Part shown: positions 1 through 8,450 of the stretch, in pieces
Layout: every line of letters starts with the position of its first letter
Position numbering within the stretch: position 1 is the stretch's first letter
From: JAKORR01 sp964608495
GTDB taxonomy: Bacteria > Armatimonadota > Zipacnadia > Zipacnadales > FEN-943
Direction of reading: 5' to 3'
Length of the DNA: 33,740 nucleotides
Assembly: GCA_964608495.1 (NCBI GenBank)
Contig: CAZSOQ010000025.1
Location: forward strand, 1 to 33,740
Translations under genes and position numbers: made by a program
Notes under the pieces: model-generated
Databases searched by the model: none
Seen by the model: the letters and a program-made list of their open reading frames with translations, nothing else
What the model was told of the DNA's origin: nothing

Positions 1-34
1 GGCCTGTCGCGGCGTACCCAAGCCCTGGACCCAG

Positions 35-1648
35 TTAGAGCGATCCCTCTATCACAGGCCCGTAGGTCAGTCTCATCCACACAGCTACCTTGCCCACTCC
101 CGCGGACTGGATCGTCAACTGCCGGACCAACAACCGCAGCACTTCCTTCCGCTCCTCGGGGTCCAGTTGCCCCCAGACTTCGGGCAGGTTCCGCAGCGCC
201 TCCTGCACCTGCGCCAGCACCTGCTCATGCTCGGACGCCGACCGCAGCTTGCTTTCCGCCTCCGCAAGCTGGGCCTCTATCCCGGCGCGCTCCTCCAGCA
301 TCCGCTCGTTCCGCTCCCGGAACTGGTCCACGGTCATCGCGCCCGCGGTCAGCGCCTCCGCCCATCGCTCGAACCCGGCCTCCAACTCCGTCAGCCGTCC
401 CCGAAGCTGCTCCACATCCCGCTCCAGCCGTTCCCTGTCCGCTCCCGCCTCCCGCCGCGCCGCCTCCTCCGTCATCCTCGCCATGTCCGGGCTGGCCGCG
501 AACTCCAACACCCGCGCCACTACCCACTGGTCAACTCTCTCCATCGCCTTGCTGAAGCCCCGGCATTGCCCCTCGCCGACCCTCTCGTTCCCCCGGCAGC
601 GGTACGACAGCGTGCGACGCCCAGTCCGGTCCTTCCTCGGAGCGTAGTGCACCTGCAGCTGCCGCCCGCACTTGCCGCACCTGGCGATCCCTCCCAGCAA
701 CACGTGGGTCGCGCCCTTCGTCCGGCTTGCCACCGGCGCGCGTTCCTGCAGCGTCCGCAGGATCGCCTCTCGCCTCTCCGGCGGGTAGATGCGCATCGCT
801 GCGTGCTCGCCCGCCACCAGCTCATCGCCCGCCCACATCAGCCCACAGTGCACGGGGCTACGCAGACACTCCGCCACCCCCTTGGCCTGCCATTGCTTGC
901 CACGCTTCGTGCGCACGCCGCGCCGGTTCAGCTCCCGCGCGATCCTCGCCGTCCCCCAGCCCGCCAGCAACCACTCGGCCATCTGCTTCACCCACTTCGC
1001 CTGCTCGGGGACCACCTCGATCGCGTCCCCGCGCCGCACGCTGCCGTCCGGGTCCACCACCTCTCGCCACTGCCAGCCGTAGGGCGGCTCGGTAGCGTAG
1101 CGACCCTTGGTCCTGCGGGCCATGAGGCCCTCGCGGATGTTCTCGGCCATGCAGTCCAGGTAGTAGGCTGCTACCGCCGCCAGCATCCCCACGAGCATCC
1201 GGCCTTCCTTCGTGGACGCATCGAAGCCCTCGGTGATGGAGGTGAGGCCGACGTCATGCTTGAGGAAGACGTCTTCGAGAAGCGTATGGGTGAGCTTCGG
1301 GGACCTGCTGAGCCGGTCGAGCCGGAAGATGACGACGTGGTCCACCTGTCCTCCCCGGATATCGTGGACAAGCTGGGTTAGCCCGTCACGGTAGCCACGA
1401 CCCGTGGCTCCCGTGGGCCTCAGGCCAAGCGTCCCGCTCCTACCCTCGTCCCGGTAGACTTGGGCGGTGAACGCTTGCTCACCGTACCTGAACCGACACC
1501 ACTCGAGGCAGCGTTGCTCCTGGAACTGGAGTGAGTAGCCCGACCTGGCCTGCTCCTCGCTGGAGACTCTGATATAGACGCCAATCCGAGGCAGGACCTG
1601 CTCAGCCACATGACGAACCTTGGCCTGTGCCTGGCGCTCTGAACCCAT
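35..1648 (-). CDS. Large serine recombinase (site-specific integrase/resolvase family), arm A copy
   Basis: A 537-aa DNA recombinase that would cut and rejoin DNA at attachment sites through a phosphoserine intermediate. The N-terminal resolvase domain (about residues 20-165) has YIRVSSEEQ with nucleophile Ser29 and an RLDRLSR motif at 109-115. A recombinase DNA-binding domain (about 180-290) follows, then a zinc ribbon with Cys324, Cys327, Cys351 and Cys362. A charged coiled coil (about 385-490) ends in the usual LPEVWGQLDPEERKEVLRLL-type tail. Length and domain order are normal for a complete large serine recombinase. I chose ATG at 1648 over an in-frame GTG at 1657, because the latter lies inside the Shine-Dalgarno sequence. 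The gene points outward and its stop is 34 bp from the window edge, so downstream context, including any att site, is missing. Confidence 0.93.
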   Translation of the reverse strand: MGSERQAQAKVRHVAEQVLPRIGVYIRVSSEEQARSGYSLQFQEQRCLEWCRFRYGEQAFTAQVYRDEGRSGTLGLRPTGATGRGYRDGLTQLVHDIRGGQVDHVVIFRLDRLSRSPKLTHTLLEDVFLKHDVGLTSITEGFDASTKEGRMLVGMLAAVAAYYLDCMAENIREGLMARRTKGRYATEPPYGWQWREVVDPDGSVRRGDAIEVVPEQAKWVKQMAEWLLAGWGTARIARELNRRGVRTKRGKQWQAKGVAECLRSPVHCGLMWAGDELVAGEHAAMRIYPPERREAILRTLQERAPVASRTKGATHVLLGGIARCGKCGRQLQVHYAPRKDRTGRRTLSYRCRGNERVGEGQCRGFSKAMERVDQWVVARVLEFAASPDMARMTEEAARREAGADRERLERDVEQLRGRLTELEAGFERWAEALTAGAMTVDQFRERNERMLEERAGIEAQLAEAESKLRSASEHEQVLAQVQEALRNLPEVWGQLDPEERKEVLRLLVRQLTIQSAGVGKVAVWMRLTYGPVIEGSL

Positions 1649-1651
1649 CGG

Positions 1652-1661
1652 GATCACCCCC
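1652..1661 (-). promoter_or_regulatory. Ribosome binding site deciding the recombinase start
   Basis: The sense strand reads GGGGGTGATC, one base away from the ideal anti-16S sequence GGAGGTGATC, and ends 3 nt before ATG 1648 (8 nt from its G-rich core). It overlaps the competing GTG at 1657 and so favours the ATG. Confidence 0.7.
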
Positions 1662-1703
1662 GCAGGCTTGTCTTGAGGCGCATTGTAGATTGCATGTCTT
1701 TAG

Positions 1704-1750
1704 GAGTCAGCACCTTCAGCCTGCGGTGGTGGCCTGCGGTGATCCGTCTG
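1704..1750 (+). repeat. REP-like interspersed repeat, degenerate copy 1
   Basis: Most diverged copy of a roughly 50-bp family. The head GAGTCAGCACCTTCAGCCTG corresponds to the hairpin of the better copies, and the tail reads GGTGGCCTGCGGTGATCCGT then CTG, matching the family tail GGTGGCCCCGYGGTGGTCCG. The hairpin arms are eroded. Confidence 0.5.
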
Positions 1751-1774
1751 TTGAGAACCCGCCCGGGCGCGCTG

Positions 1775-1824
1775 TAGCCGCGGGCTTCTGCCCGCGGCGG
1801 TGCCCTCGTGCCGGTCCGTCTCTG
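1775..1824 (+). repeat. REP-like interspersed repeat, copy 2
   Basis: Contains a 9-bp perfect stem, GCCGCGGGC (1777-1785) and GCCCGCGGC (1790-1798), with a TTCT loop. The family tail follows, ending in GGTCCGTCTCTG. It has the same orientation as copies 1, 3 and 4 in this arm. Function is unknown. Such palindromic elements are often spread by REP-associated transposases, but none is present here. Confidence 0.6.
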
Positions 1825-1845
1825 TGGAGGGGCCACATGGGGAAG

Positions 1846-1881
1846 GCAATCCCGAAGGCCCGCAAGGGCCAAAGGGATTGC
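1846..1881 (+). other. Composite hairpin with GCAA tetraloop in the GH172 leader region
   Basis: Outer stem GCAATCCC (1846-1853) pairs with GGGATTGC (1874-1881). A symmetric internal loop GAA/AAA separates it from inner stem GGCCC (1857-1861)/GGGCC (1866-1870), which is capped by GCAA, a GNRA-type loop on this strand. It lies about 360 nt before the GH172 start. It could be part of a structured 5' leader or another mobile repeat; no known riboswitch was recognised. Confidence 0.45.
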
Positions 1882-1921
1882 AGGGGTCTCCATCCGGCCC
1901 GCTCCCTGTTTCCGTGGGAGA

Positions 1922-1944
1922 CCTGGCGCGGCTTCTGCGCCAGG
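1922..1944 (+). other. 8-bp stem-loop in the GH172 upstream region
   Basis: CCTGGCGC (1922-1929) pairs with GCGCCAGG (1937-1944) around a 7-nt loop. Just upstream, GTCTCC (1886-1891) and CTCCC (1902-1906) can each pair with overlapping parts of GGGAGAC (1916-1922). These are mutually exclusive folds, but no U-tract follows. Confidence 0.35.
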
Positions 1945-2000
1945 GCGGGGGCCTTCCCTCCCACCGACCGCCGGACCCACTCCGGTCTCTAGCCACGGCT

Positions 2001-2025
2001 CCGGCGGCCCGCCCCCGGCCGCCGG
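2001..2025 (+). other. 9-bp GC-rich stem-loop upstream of GH172
   Basis: CCGGCGGCC (2001-2009) pairs with GGCCGCCGG (2017-2025) around a 7-nt C-rich loop. It is not followed by a T-run, so it does not look like a classical intrinsic terminator. Confidence 0.35.
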
Positions 2026-2090
2026 CCGCAGCACCTCCCCAGAAGGAGAAACCCGCCGCGAGCCGAAAGGAATCCCGCAGCCTTGGCCCG

Positions 2091-2137
2091 CGTGCACGGC
2101 CTCCCTGCACGGCCTGCGTGCACGGCTTGCCTGCACG
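2091..2137 (+). repeat. Short imperfect tandem repeat (TGCACGGC units)
   Basis: Four successive units of about 11-14 bp share TGCACG: CGTGCACGGCCTCC, CTGCACGGCCTG, CGTGCACGGCTTG and CCTGCACGTC. TGCACG and CGTGCA are partly self-complementary, so the tract may also fold. It sits about 105 bp before the GH172 start. Confidence 0.5.
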
Positions 2138-2242
2138 TCTCGGCCGGACCGCCCGCCAGCGCGGCGCGCCCCGGCGGCGCGGGCTGACACGGCGCCGCTC
2201 CGGCGCGGCCTGGCGCAATCCGCACCGAGGAGACCTCGCGAC

Positions 2243-5137
2243 ATGAACAGCAAGAGCTGGCCCCTGCTGGCCGCTGCGGTGGCCCTGGCCGCCCTGGCCT
2301 TCTGCCCGAGCCTGTCGTCGGCCCAGGCCGCTCGCACGCTCACCTACACGGACTTCCTCCATGAGCTCACCAACCTCGACCGCCTCATGTACTGGGAGGA
2401 CGGGATTCGCGCCGGCCAGGCGTCCAGCTACGATCGCCGCGAGAGCCAGAGCTGGGGTGCCAACGGCGACGCCGGCCAGTACATCCGCGTCGAGGAAGAC
2501 GGCGAGGCGGTCATGGCCGAGATCGAGGGCCCCGGCTGCATCTACCGCATCTGGTCCGCCAATCCCCAGGGCCTGATCCGGTTCTACTTCGACGGCGCCG
2601 AGAAGCCCCAGTACGAGTTCGACTTCAACATGCTCTTCACGGGCGAGACGCCGCCCTTCGACAAGCCCCTCGTCTACAAGCGCGGGGCCCAGCAGTCCGC
2701 CTCGGACTCCTACCTGCCCATCCCCTTCGCCAAGAGCGTGAAGATCACGGCGGATCGGCGGCACGGGCAGTACTACCACTTCGACTACCTCCAGTTCCCC
2801 GGGGACTGGCAGGTACCCACCTTCCGCCTTCCCCTGACCGCCGAGGAGACCCAGGCCCTCGAGGCCGCCAAGACCGCCTGGACGAACCGCGGCCAGGACC
2901 CCAAGCCACGGCTGCCGGGCCAGACCTCCGTGAAGGAGACCGTGGCCCTGGCGCCGGGGCAGAGCGTGGTACTGGCCGACCTGCGGGGCCCAGGCACCCT
3001 TCGCGCCCTCCGCGCCCAGGTCTCCTGCGAGCAGCGCCACTTCTGGCGCAAGCTGGTACTCAAGGGCGTCTGGGACGGGGCGGACTCGCCCCAGCTTCTC
3101 AGCCCGCTCGGCCCGCTCTTCGGCTTCGACTGGCAGACGGCGGACTACAAGGCCCTCATCGCGGGCTCCAGCCCCGACGACGGCTGCTACCTCTACTTCC
3201 CCATGCCCTTCCGCAGGTCAGCCCGGCTGGAGCTGACGAGCCATCTGGCCGCGAACGCCGAGGTGACCTTCGAGGTGGAATGGGCGCCGGTGGACGCCCT
3301 CCCCGACAACACGCTGTACTTCTTCGCCCGCTGGCGCCACGAGCCTCACTCGAACACCTTCGACTACCCCTTCGTCGAGACCGCCGGGCGCGGCAGGTTC
3401 GTGGGCGTGACGCTGCAGATCAACCACCCCATCCCCGGCTGGTGGGGCGAGGGCGACGAGAAGGTCTGGGTGGACGACGACCAGTTCCCCCCATGGATCG
3501 GCACGGGCAGCGAGGACTACTTCGGCGACGCCTGGGGCATCCGCTACCTGCCCGAGCCCAGCTTCGGCTGCAGCCTCAACGAGGGGGCGCTCACCTGCCC
3601 CTTCCGCTGGCACTTCATGGACTACATCCCCTTCACCCAGCGCTTCCGCATGACCATCGAGAACTACCCCTCCGAGGTGGGTGGGCCTGCGGGCGCGCCC
3701 CCCTGGGAGGACGACTACTCCAGCGTGGCCTACTGGTACCAGGCCGAGCTGGTGCCGCCCTTCGCGGACCTACAGGGCCGGAAGTACATCGGCGGCGCCT
3801 TGCCGGGCCAGGAGCCGGCCGAGTATGAGTACCGCACGGACCTCTTCACCGACGTGACGCCCGACATGCTGCGGACCTTCGGGCGGGCCATCGCGGCCGC
3901 GGTCGAGGGCGAGGAGGTCATGGCCGAGGCCGTGCGCGCGGGCAAGGCCAGGGTGATCGAGGACGCCCTGCTGCCCTACGCCTTCAACATGGAGCGGGCG
4001 GTGGACTTCGGCCAGGTGAAGGCCGGCGACGTGCTGGGCGACTTCGACCTGGCCGTACCCGAGACCGTCGTCTACTACCCGTCGCTGTACACGGCCCCCG
4101 GCGAGAGCATGGCCGACCTGACCCTGGAGATGGACGGCACGCGCCAGGAGATCATCGGCCGCCCGTCGGAGGGCCAGCTAGAGCTGGCGGGCATGTACCT
4201 GACCGAGGGCAAGCGCCCCGTCCGCTTGGTCGCGCTCACGGGCGGCCATGCCGTGTTCGACTGCCTGCAGATGCGGCGCGCACAGCGCGTCAGCGGCGTC
4301 ATCGAGGCCGAGGACCTGCCGGTCCTGCGCGTCAGCGAGGGCGCGGACAAGCCCCATCCGAGCCCACCCATGCCCGGGGCCAGCGCCGGCCGGGTGCTCG
4401 AATGGCACGCCGGCGGGCCGGGGCAGTCCATGGTGCTGCCGATTGACGCCAAGCCCGCGCACCAGTATGTGCTGGGCGTGCGGCCGATGCGGGGGCCGGG
4501 GGGCGGAATCATCCAGGCCTTTGCGGCCGACCAGCCCCTGGGGCCGCAGTACGACCTGTACGCGCCCGAGAAGCAGCCCTCCGACCAGGTCCTCCCCCTG
4601 GGCCAGTTGCCCGAGGGCGCCAGGGAGATCGAGATCCGCATGGTCGGCAAGAACGAGCAGGCCACGGCCTACCACGCCGGGCTGGACTACTTCCGCTTCG
4701 AGCCGGCGATCCTTGGGCCCGGCAGCGCCGAGGGCGTGTGGGCCCGCGTCCTGAAGACCACGCGGTGCCAGTATCGGATCCAGGACCTCGGGGCGCAGTG
4801 GTTCGGCGCGCACCACCTGTGGGTCCAGCCGAGCAGCGATGGTGCGTCTGTGGACCTCGGGATCAACATCCCCAGCGAGGGCGATTACGAGATAGTCGTA
4901 CGGTATACGACATCCTGGGACTACGCCATCGTGAAGGCCTTCCTGGACGAGCAGCCCCTGGGCGAGCCGGTGGACTGCTACACGGCGGAGGTGCGCCTGA
5001 CCGAGCCGCTGTCCCTGGGCCGGGCGCATCTAACGGCCGGGGAGCATGTCCTGCGCTTCCAAGCGGCGGGCAAGAACGAGGCCTCGCGCGGCTTCCTTAT
5101 GGGTCTGGACTACGTCACGGTCAAGGCCGCCGGCTGA
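2243..5137 (+). CDS. Secreted GH172-type (DUF2961) glycosidase with C-terminal beta-sandwich modules, arm A copy
   Basis: A 964-aa protein starting at ATG 2243, with GAGGAG ten nt upstream and a Sec signal peptide (MNSKSWPLLAAAVALAALAF..., probable cleavage after SSAQA near residue 28). Residues about 35-560 match the DUF2961 family. Features are an early SYDRRESQSWG block, RIWSANPQG, and the hallmark GTGSEDYF at 420-427 with Glu424. DUF2961 is now glycoside hydrolase family 172; characterised members act on fructofuranosyl (difructose dianhydride I) or arabinofuranosyl linkages. Two related C-terminal modules (about 685-825, opening IEAEDL as in CBM6/35-like folds, and about 829-964) both end in a GKNEA...GLDY pattern and probably bind carbohydrate. 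It heads the rightward run of exported proteins. Fold and family are well supported; the substrate is not. Confidence 0.87.
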   Translation: MNSKSWPLLAAAVALAALAFCPSLSSAQAARTLTYTDFLHELTNLDRLMYWEDGIRAGQASSYDRRESQSWGANGDAGQYIRVEEDGEAVMAEIEGPGCIYRIWSANPQGLIRFYFDGAEKPQYEFDFNMLFTGETPPFDKPLVYKRGAQQSASDSYLPIPFAKSVKITADRRHGQYYHFDYLQFPGDWQVPTFRLPLTAEETQALEAAKTAWTNRGQDPKPRLPGQTSVKETVALAPGQSVVLADLRGPGTLRALRAQVSCEQRHFWRKLVLKGVWDGADSPQLLSPLGPLFGFDWQTADYKALIAGSSPDDGCYLYFPMPFRRSARLELTSHLAANAEVTFEVEWAPVDALPDNTLYFFARWRHEPHSNTFDYPFVETAGRGRFVGVTLQINHPIPGWWGEGDEKVWVDDDQFPPWIGTGSEDYFGDAWGIRYLPEPSFGCSLNEGALTCPFRWHFMDYIPFTQRFRMTIENYPSEVGGPAGAPPWEDDYSSVAYWYQAELVPPFADLQGRKYIGGALPGQEPAEYEYRTDLFTDVTPDMLRTFGRAIAAAVEGEEVMAEAVRAGKARVIEDALLPYAFNMERAVDFGQVKAGDVLGDFDLAVPETVVYYPSLYTAPGESMADLTLEMDGTRQEIIGRPSEGQLELAGMYLTEGKRPVRLVALTGGHAVFDCLQMRRAQRVSGVIEAEDLPVLRVSEGADKPHPSPPMPGASAGRVLEWHAGGPGQSMVLPIDAKPAHQYVLGVRPMRGPGGGIIQAFAADQPLGPQYDLYAPEKQPSDQVLPLGQLPEGAREIEIRMVGKNEQATAYHAGLDYFRFEPAILGPGSAEGVWARVLKTTRCQYRIQDLGAQWFGAHHLWVQPSSDGASVDLGINIPSEGDYEIVVRYTTSWDYAIVKAFLDEQPLGEPVDCYTAEVRLTEPLSLGRAHLTAGEHVLRFQAAGKNEASRGFLMGLDYVTVKAAG

Positions 5138-5238
5138 CGCCGGCCCTCGTCCAGGCACCCCCGCGGGACTCAGGTGACGTCGAGAGGCGGCGCTGCGTGA
5201 AGGGTCGGGGCCCCCAAGGCGGCCCGGAGGCGAGAGAC

Positions 5239-6909
5239 ATGTGCAGGCCAGAGGCGTCCTTCAGGGCGCCGGCGCTGGTGCTTGCGGTCGCACTGTCGCT
5301 GAGTCCGGTTCTTGGCGACGACGGGGCGCCTGCCGGGTGGCTCCTCGGCACCGGCGGGGACATGAAGGGCGCCGACGTAGCGCTCGATCGGCAGGTGCGG
5401 CACGCCGGCGCCGCGAGCCTGCGAGTCACCATCACGCCCGAGTACGCGGGCGATCCCACGGGCGTGTACCAGACCGTCGAGGCGACCGATTACCTGGGCA
5501 TGCGCGTGCGCCTCACCGGATGGGTCAAGACCGAGGACCTGCAGGGCCAGGCCTGCCTGTGGATGCGCGTGTCGGGGCAGGATCAGCGGCTCATGAGCCT
5601 GGACAACATGAGCGACCGCCCTATCACGGGCACGACGGACTGGACGCAGTACAGCCTGGTGCTCGACGTGCCCGTGGACGCGGGGCTGGTGGCCTTCGGG
5701 CTGGTGCTGACCGAAGGCGGCGGGCGCGTGTGGCTGGATGACCTGGCCCTGGAGCCCGTGGACCCAGAGACTCCCCTCACGGGTCGGCCCGTATTGCCAC
5801 CCATACGGCGCACGCTCCCCGGCAAGCCGACGAACCTGGACTTCGAGGCGCCGCCTCCGGGCTACGCCGGCGCGCCGCCCGAGGGCTGGAGCTTCGAGCC
5901 GGTCGCAGAGGATGCGGCGGCCCAGCTCGACCTCCAGGCCGCCCACGGTGGCCAGGCGAGCGCCCGTGTGACCCTCGGACCCGGTTTCGCCCAGGAGTTC
6001 GCGACTCTCCATCAGGCCGCCGACGCGGCGCAGTGGCGCGGCAGGCGACTGCGTTACAGCGGCTGGGTGAAGGCCGACCTCCTGAGCGGATGGGCGGGCC
6101 TGTGGGCGAGGGTAGATGGCCCGGATGATCGCGTCCTGGCGCTCGACAACATGGCCGGGCGCCCGATCAGGGGCCAGTCTGAGTGGGCGCGCTATGGCGT
6201 CGTGCTAGACGTGCCCGCCGAGGCGTCCAGGCTGCTCTTCGGCCTGCTCGTGGCGGGACGCGGGACCATCTGGCTGGATGACGTGGCGCTCGAGGCGGTG
6301 GGCGGGGACGTGCCGACCACCAAGACCCAGGTGGAGCGCCTCGACCAGCCCGTCAACCTGGACTTCGAGGGCCCGACCACGGCGGACGGCGTGCCCCAGG
6401 GGTGGGTCTTCCCCGCGGGAGGCGCGGGCCTGCGCTTCGCTCTCGACCGACAGGTCTTCCACGGCGGCGCGGCGGCGGCGCTCATCGAGGTCGCTCCAGG
6501 GTCCCAGAGCTTCGCGTACGCCATGCAGCTTGTGGACGCGGTCCGGTACAGCGGCCGGCGCGTGCGCTACACCGGCTGGATCAGGGCCCAGGACGTGGAG
6601 GGATGGGCCGGCCTGTGGATGCGCGTGGACGGGCCGACGGGCCCGATGAGCCTGGACAACATGGAGAAGCGCCCTATCACGGGCACGCGCGACTGGGAGC
6701 GCTACGAGGTGGTGCTGGGCGTGCCTGAGGGCGCCACCGGCCTGGCCTTCGGGGTACTGCTGACCCCGCGGCCGGGAAGGCTGTGGGCGGATGACCTGAG
6801 CCTGGAGGTCGTCGGCCAGGAGGTCCCGGTCACGGGCACGAGTGCACCGCTCTACCCGAGGCGTCCCGTCAACCCGGACTTCGAGGCGGACGCGCCCGGC
6901 GGGCAATGA
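5239..6909 (+). CDS. Secreted protein with three tandem carbohydrate-binding-like beta-sandwich repeats, arm A copy
   Basis: A 556-aa protein starting at ATG 5239 with GGAGG eight nt upstream. The signal peptide is MCRPEASFRAPALVLAVALS..., cleaved probably after VLG near residue 26. Three repeats follow (about 27-180, 196-370 and 370-540). Each contains a GW(V/I)K-like block, WAGLWMRVDG, LDNM..RPI.GT..W and ends in (W/L)(L/A)DD..LE. This jelly-roll-like repeat occurs in exported and regulatory proteins of many bacteria and is presumed to bind ligand or sugar. The last 15 residues (RPVNPDFEADAPGGQ) restart the repeat-boundary sequence NLDFE and then stop, leaving a stub of a fourth unit. No catalytic motif is visible. 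It lies 101 bp after the GH172 gene and 43 bp before the next gene. Confidence 0.75.
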   Translation: MCRPEASFRAPALVLAVALSLSPVLGDDGAPAGWLLGTGGDMKGADVALDRQVRHAGAASLRVTITPEYAGDPTGVYQTVEATDYLGMRVRLTGWVKTEDLQGQACLWMRVSGQDQRLMSLDNMSDRPITGTTDWTQYSLVLDVPVDAGLVAFGLVLTEGGGRVWLDDLALEPVDPETPLTGRPVLPPIRRTLPGKPTNLDFEAPPPGYAGAPPEGWSFEPVAEDAAAQLDLQAAHGGQASARVTLGPGFAQEFATLHQAADAAQWRGRRLRYSGWVKADLLSGWAGLWARVDGPDDRVLALDNMAGRPIRGQSEWARYGVVLDVPAEASRLLFGLLVAGRGTIWLDDVALEAVGGDVPTTKTQVERLDQPVNLDFEGPTTADGVPQGWVFPAGGAGLRFALDRQVFHGGAAAALIEVAPGSQSFAYAMQLVDAVRYSGRRVRYTGWIRAQDVEGWAGLWMRVDGPTGPMSLDNMEKRPITGTRDWERYEVVLGVPEGATGLAFGVLLTPRPGRLWADDLSLEVVGQEVPVTGTSAPLYPRRPVNPDFEADAPGGQ

Positions 6910-6952
6910 TCGCCGAGGCAGCCGCCGGCCGTTCTCACGGAGGGAGGAGACG

Positions 6953-8293
6953 ATGGTGGCCATGCTAACCCTGTGCTCGCTCGGGCTGACGGCCCAACCG
7001 GCGGACGTCGCTGCCGCCCGGCCCGTGGCGCGGATCCTCGCCGACTACGACTCGGAGCTGCGCGGCCAGGATGGGCATGTGGACACGCCCCTGATGATCC
7101 GGCAGCTCAAGGCCCTCGGCGTGAACTGCTACTTCTGGCTGATCTGGCACGCCGAGACGGACTGGGAGGACCTGCGGGCCTTCCTGCCCGCCGCGCAGGA
7201 GGCGGGGCTGGACGTCTGGGTCTATCTTTGCCCGCCCTCCGAGCCGCCCCCCTCGGCGCCCTTCGGCCTGGACTTCGTGCGCTGGGGTGAGGAGATAGCC
7301 AAGCTGTCGCTCGAGTTCAGCAATCTCCGGGCGTGGTGCATTGACGACTTCTACGCGAACCATACGACCCTGACCCCGGGGTACATCGCTCAGATGCAGC
7401 GCGCCGCGAAGGCCATCGCCCCGAAGCTCGCCTTCTACCCGCTCATGTACTACCCGGAGATCCACTACGCCTTCGCCGATGCCTACGCGCCCGTGGTGGA
7501 CGGCGTGGTGGTGGCATACCCCACCAGCCGCGAAGAGCTGGCGCGAGCCGGGCGGGTGCTCCGGGACGAGATACCGGTGCCGCCGCGGTGCCTCATGAGA
7601 TACCCGTGGGACACGCCCTCGAAGCCCGGCGACGGCCTTCGGGTGTCGCGCGAGGTACGGGGCAAGCCCGGGGCCGACGCCCACCGGCTTACCCTCCGAC
7701 AGCGCGATCTGTTCACCGCCGGGACGGACGGCTATCACTTCAAGCAGGTGCTCGTGGACGGAGCGGCGGTCTGGGAGGAAGACGTGGCCGGCGGGGACCT
7801 GGAGTGGCAGGAGGTGCGCGTGGACCTGGCGCGGGCGGTCGAGGGCAAGCAAACCGTGACCTTGGCCCTCGCCTGCCATGACAAGAAGGGCGTGTCGAAC
7901 TTCGGTGTCGAGGTAGAGTGGGGCGACCTGCGGCTGGAGGGCTTCGAGCCCGCGGGCCTCGACGTGGGGCGCGAGGAGGGCTGGCAGACCGAGGTCCAGG
8001 GGAAGTGGGAGGTCGCCTGGCAGGCCGAGGCGGGCGGCACGGGGCGTTTCAGGCTGCCCTACATCGTGATGCCCGCGGGCACGCCGGACGACCTGCGCAA
8101 GCGGCTCCCCGGCAGCCAGGGCACCCCCGAGGAGCTCGCGGCGCACCTCAAGATGGTCCTGGAGGCCATGGCGGCTGGCGAGTGCGACGGGATGGTGACC
8201 TACTGCCTGCCGAAGGCGGTGGGGAACGAGCACTTCGAGGCGGCGCGGAAGGTCTACGAGGAGATGCTGCCCGGGCTGCACCTGGCGCCCTGA
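6953..8293 (+). CDS. Secreted TIM-barrel glycosidase-like protein with inserted beta-sandwich, arm A copy
   Basis: A 446-aa protein starting at ATG 6953 behind AGGGAGGAG. A short signal-like N-terminus (MVAMLTLCSLGLTAQPADVAAA) precedes a barrel-like region. Strands that look like barrel strands include VNCYFWLIW, LDVWVYLC, RAWCIDDFYAN (Asp131, Asp132), AFYPLMYY and CLMRYPWD. From about 220 to 360 the sequence becomes beta-rich (FKQVLVDGAAVWEEDV, TVTLALACHD, VEVEWGDLRLEGFE), like a beta-sandwich. Barrel-like sequence then returns (LPYIVMPAGTPDDLRKRL and DGMVTYCLPK). I read this as a sandwich domain inserted before the last strands. The IDDFY motif resembles DUF4434-like hypothetical glycosidases. 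A catalytic pair cannot be assigned safely. Its position in the exported-glycosidase run supports a carbohydrate role. Confidence 0.65.
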   Translation: MVAMLTLCSLGLTAQPADVAAARPVARILADYDSELRGQDGHVDTPLMIRQLKALGVNCYFWLIWHAETDWEDLRAFLPAAQEAGLDVWVYLCPPSEPPPSAPFGLDFVRWGEEIAKLSLEFSNLRAWCIDDFYANHTTLTPGYIAQMQRAAKAIAPKLAFYPLMYYPEIHYAFADAYAPVVDGVVVAYPTSREELARAGRVLRDEIPVPPRCLMRYPWDTPSKPGDGLRVSREVRGKPGADAHRLTLRQRDLFTAGTDGYHFKQVLVDGAAVWEEDVAGGDLEWQEVRVDLARAVEGKQTVTLALACHDKKGVSNFGVEVEWGDLRLEGFEPAGLDVGREEGWQTEVQGKWEVAWQAEAGGTGRFRLPYIVMPAGTPDDLRKRLPGSQGTPEELAAHLKMVLEAMAAGECDGMVTYCLPKAVGNEHFEAARKVYEEMLPGLHLAP

Positions 8294-8360
8294 CCGCCTC
8301 CCGCCACGCGATGCTCTGTTCCTGTCCCCGCGGCCCCGGCCCGCGGCGCTGGCTCGTCCG

Positions 8361-8418
8361 CAGTCGCGGGTTGGGCGCACCCCATGCCCGCGGTGGTGGC
8401 CCCGTGGAGGTCCGTCTG
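8361..8418 (+). repeat. REP-like interspersed repeat, copy 3 (extended loop)
   Basis: Starts CAGTCGCGGG and ends GGAGGTCCGTCTG like its relatives. The loop is enlarged to TTGGGCGCACCCCAT, which itself can fold (TGGG/CCCA) on top of the GCGGG/CCCGC stem. The hairpin shape is kept while the sequence changes. Confidence 0.6.
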
Positions 8419-8450
8419 CATGGCGGGAACACGCAACCTGCGGCACACTG

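Larger units (their letters stand above)
1649..2242. other. Divergent intergenic region rich in repeats and hairpins (arm A)
   Basis: These 594 bp lie between the outward recombinase and the GH172 gene and hold both promoters. They contain two REP-like repeat copies, a composite hairpin with a GCAA loop (1846-1881), hairpins at 1922-1944 and 2001-2025, and short tandem copies of TGCACGGC-type units (2091-2137). The GH172 frame stays open upstream of its start, but the translation there is Arg/Pro-rich low-complexity sequence, so I do not call it coding. I see no convincing -35/-10 pair. Confidence 0.7.

Noticed and set aside
1704..1824. CRISPR array from the paired hairpin repeats
   Set aside because: Only two diverged copies at each place, no regular spacers and no cas genes.
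1808..2242. N-terminal extension of the GH172 frame by 145 residues
   Set aside because: The extension is low-complexity Arg/Pro/Ala sequence over REP-like repeats and hairpins, and it would bury a good signal peptide that starts at ATG 2243 behind GAGGAG.
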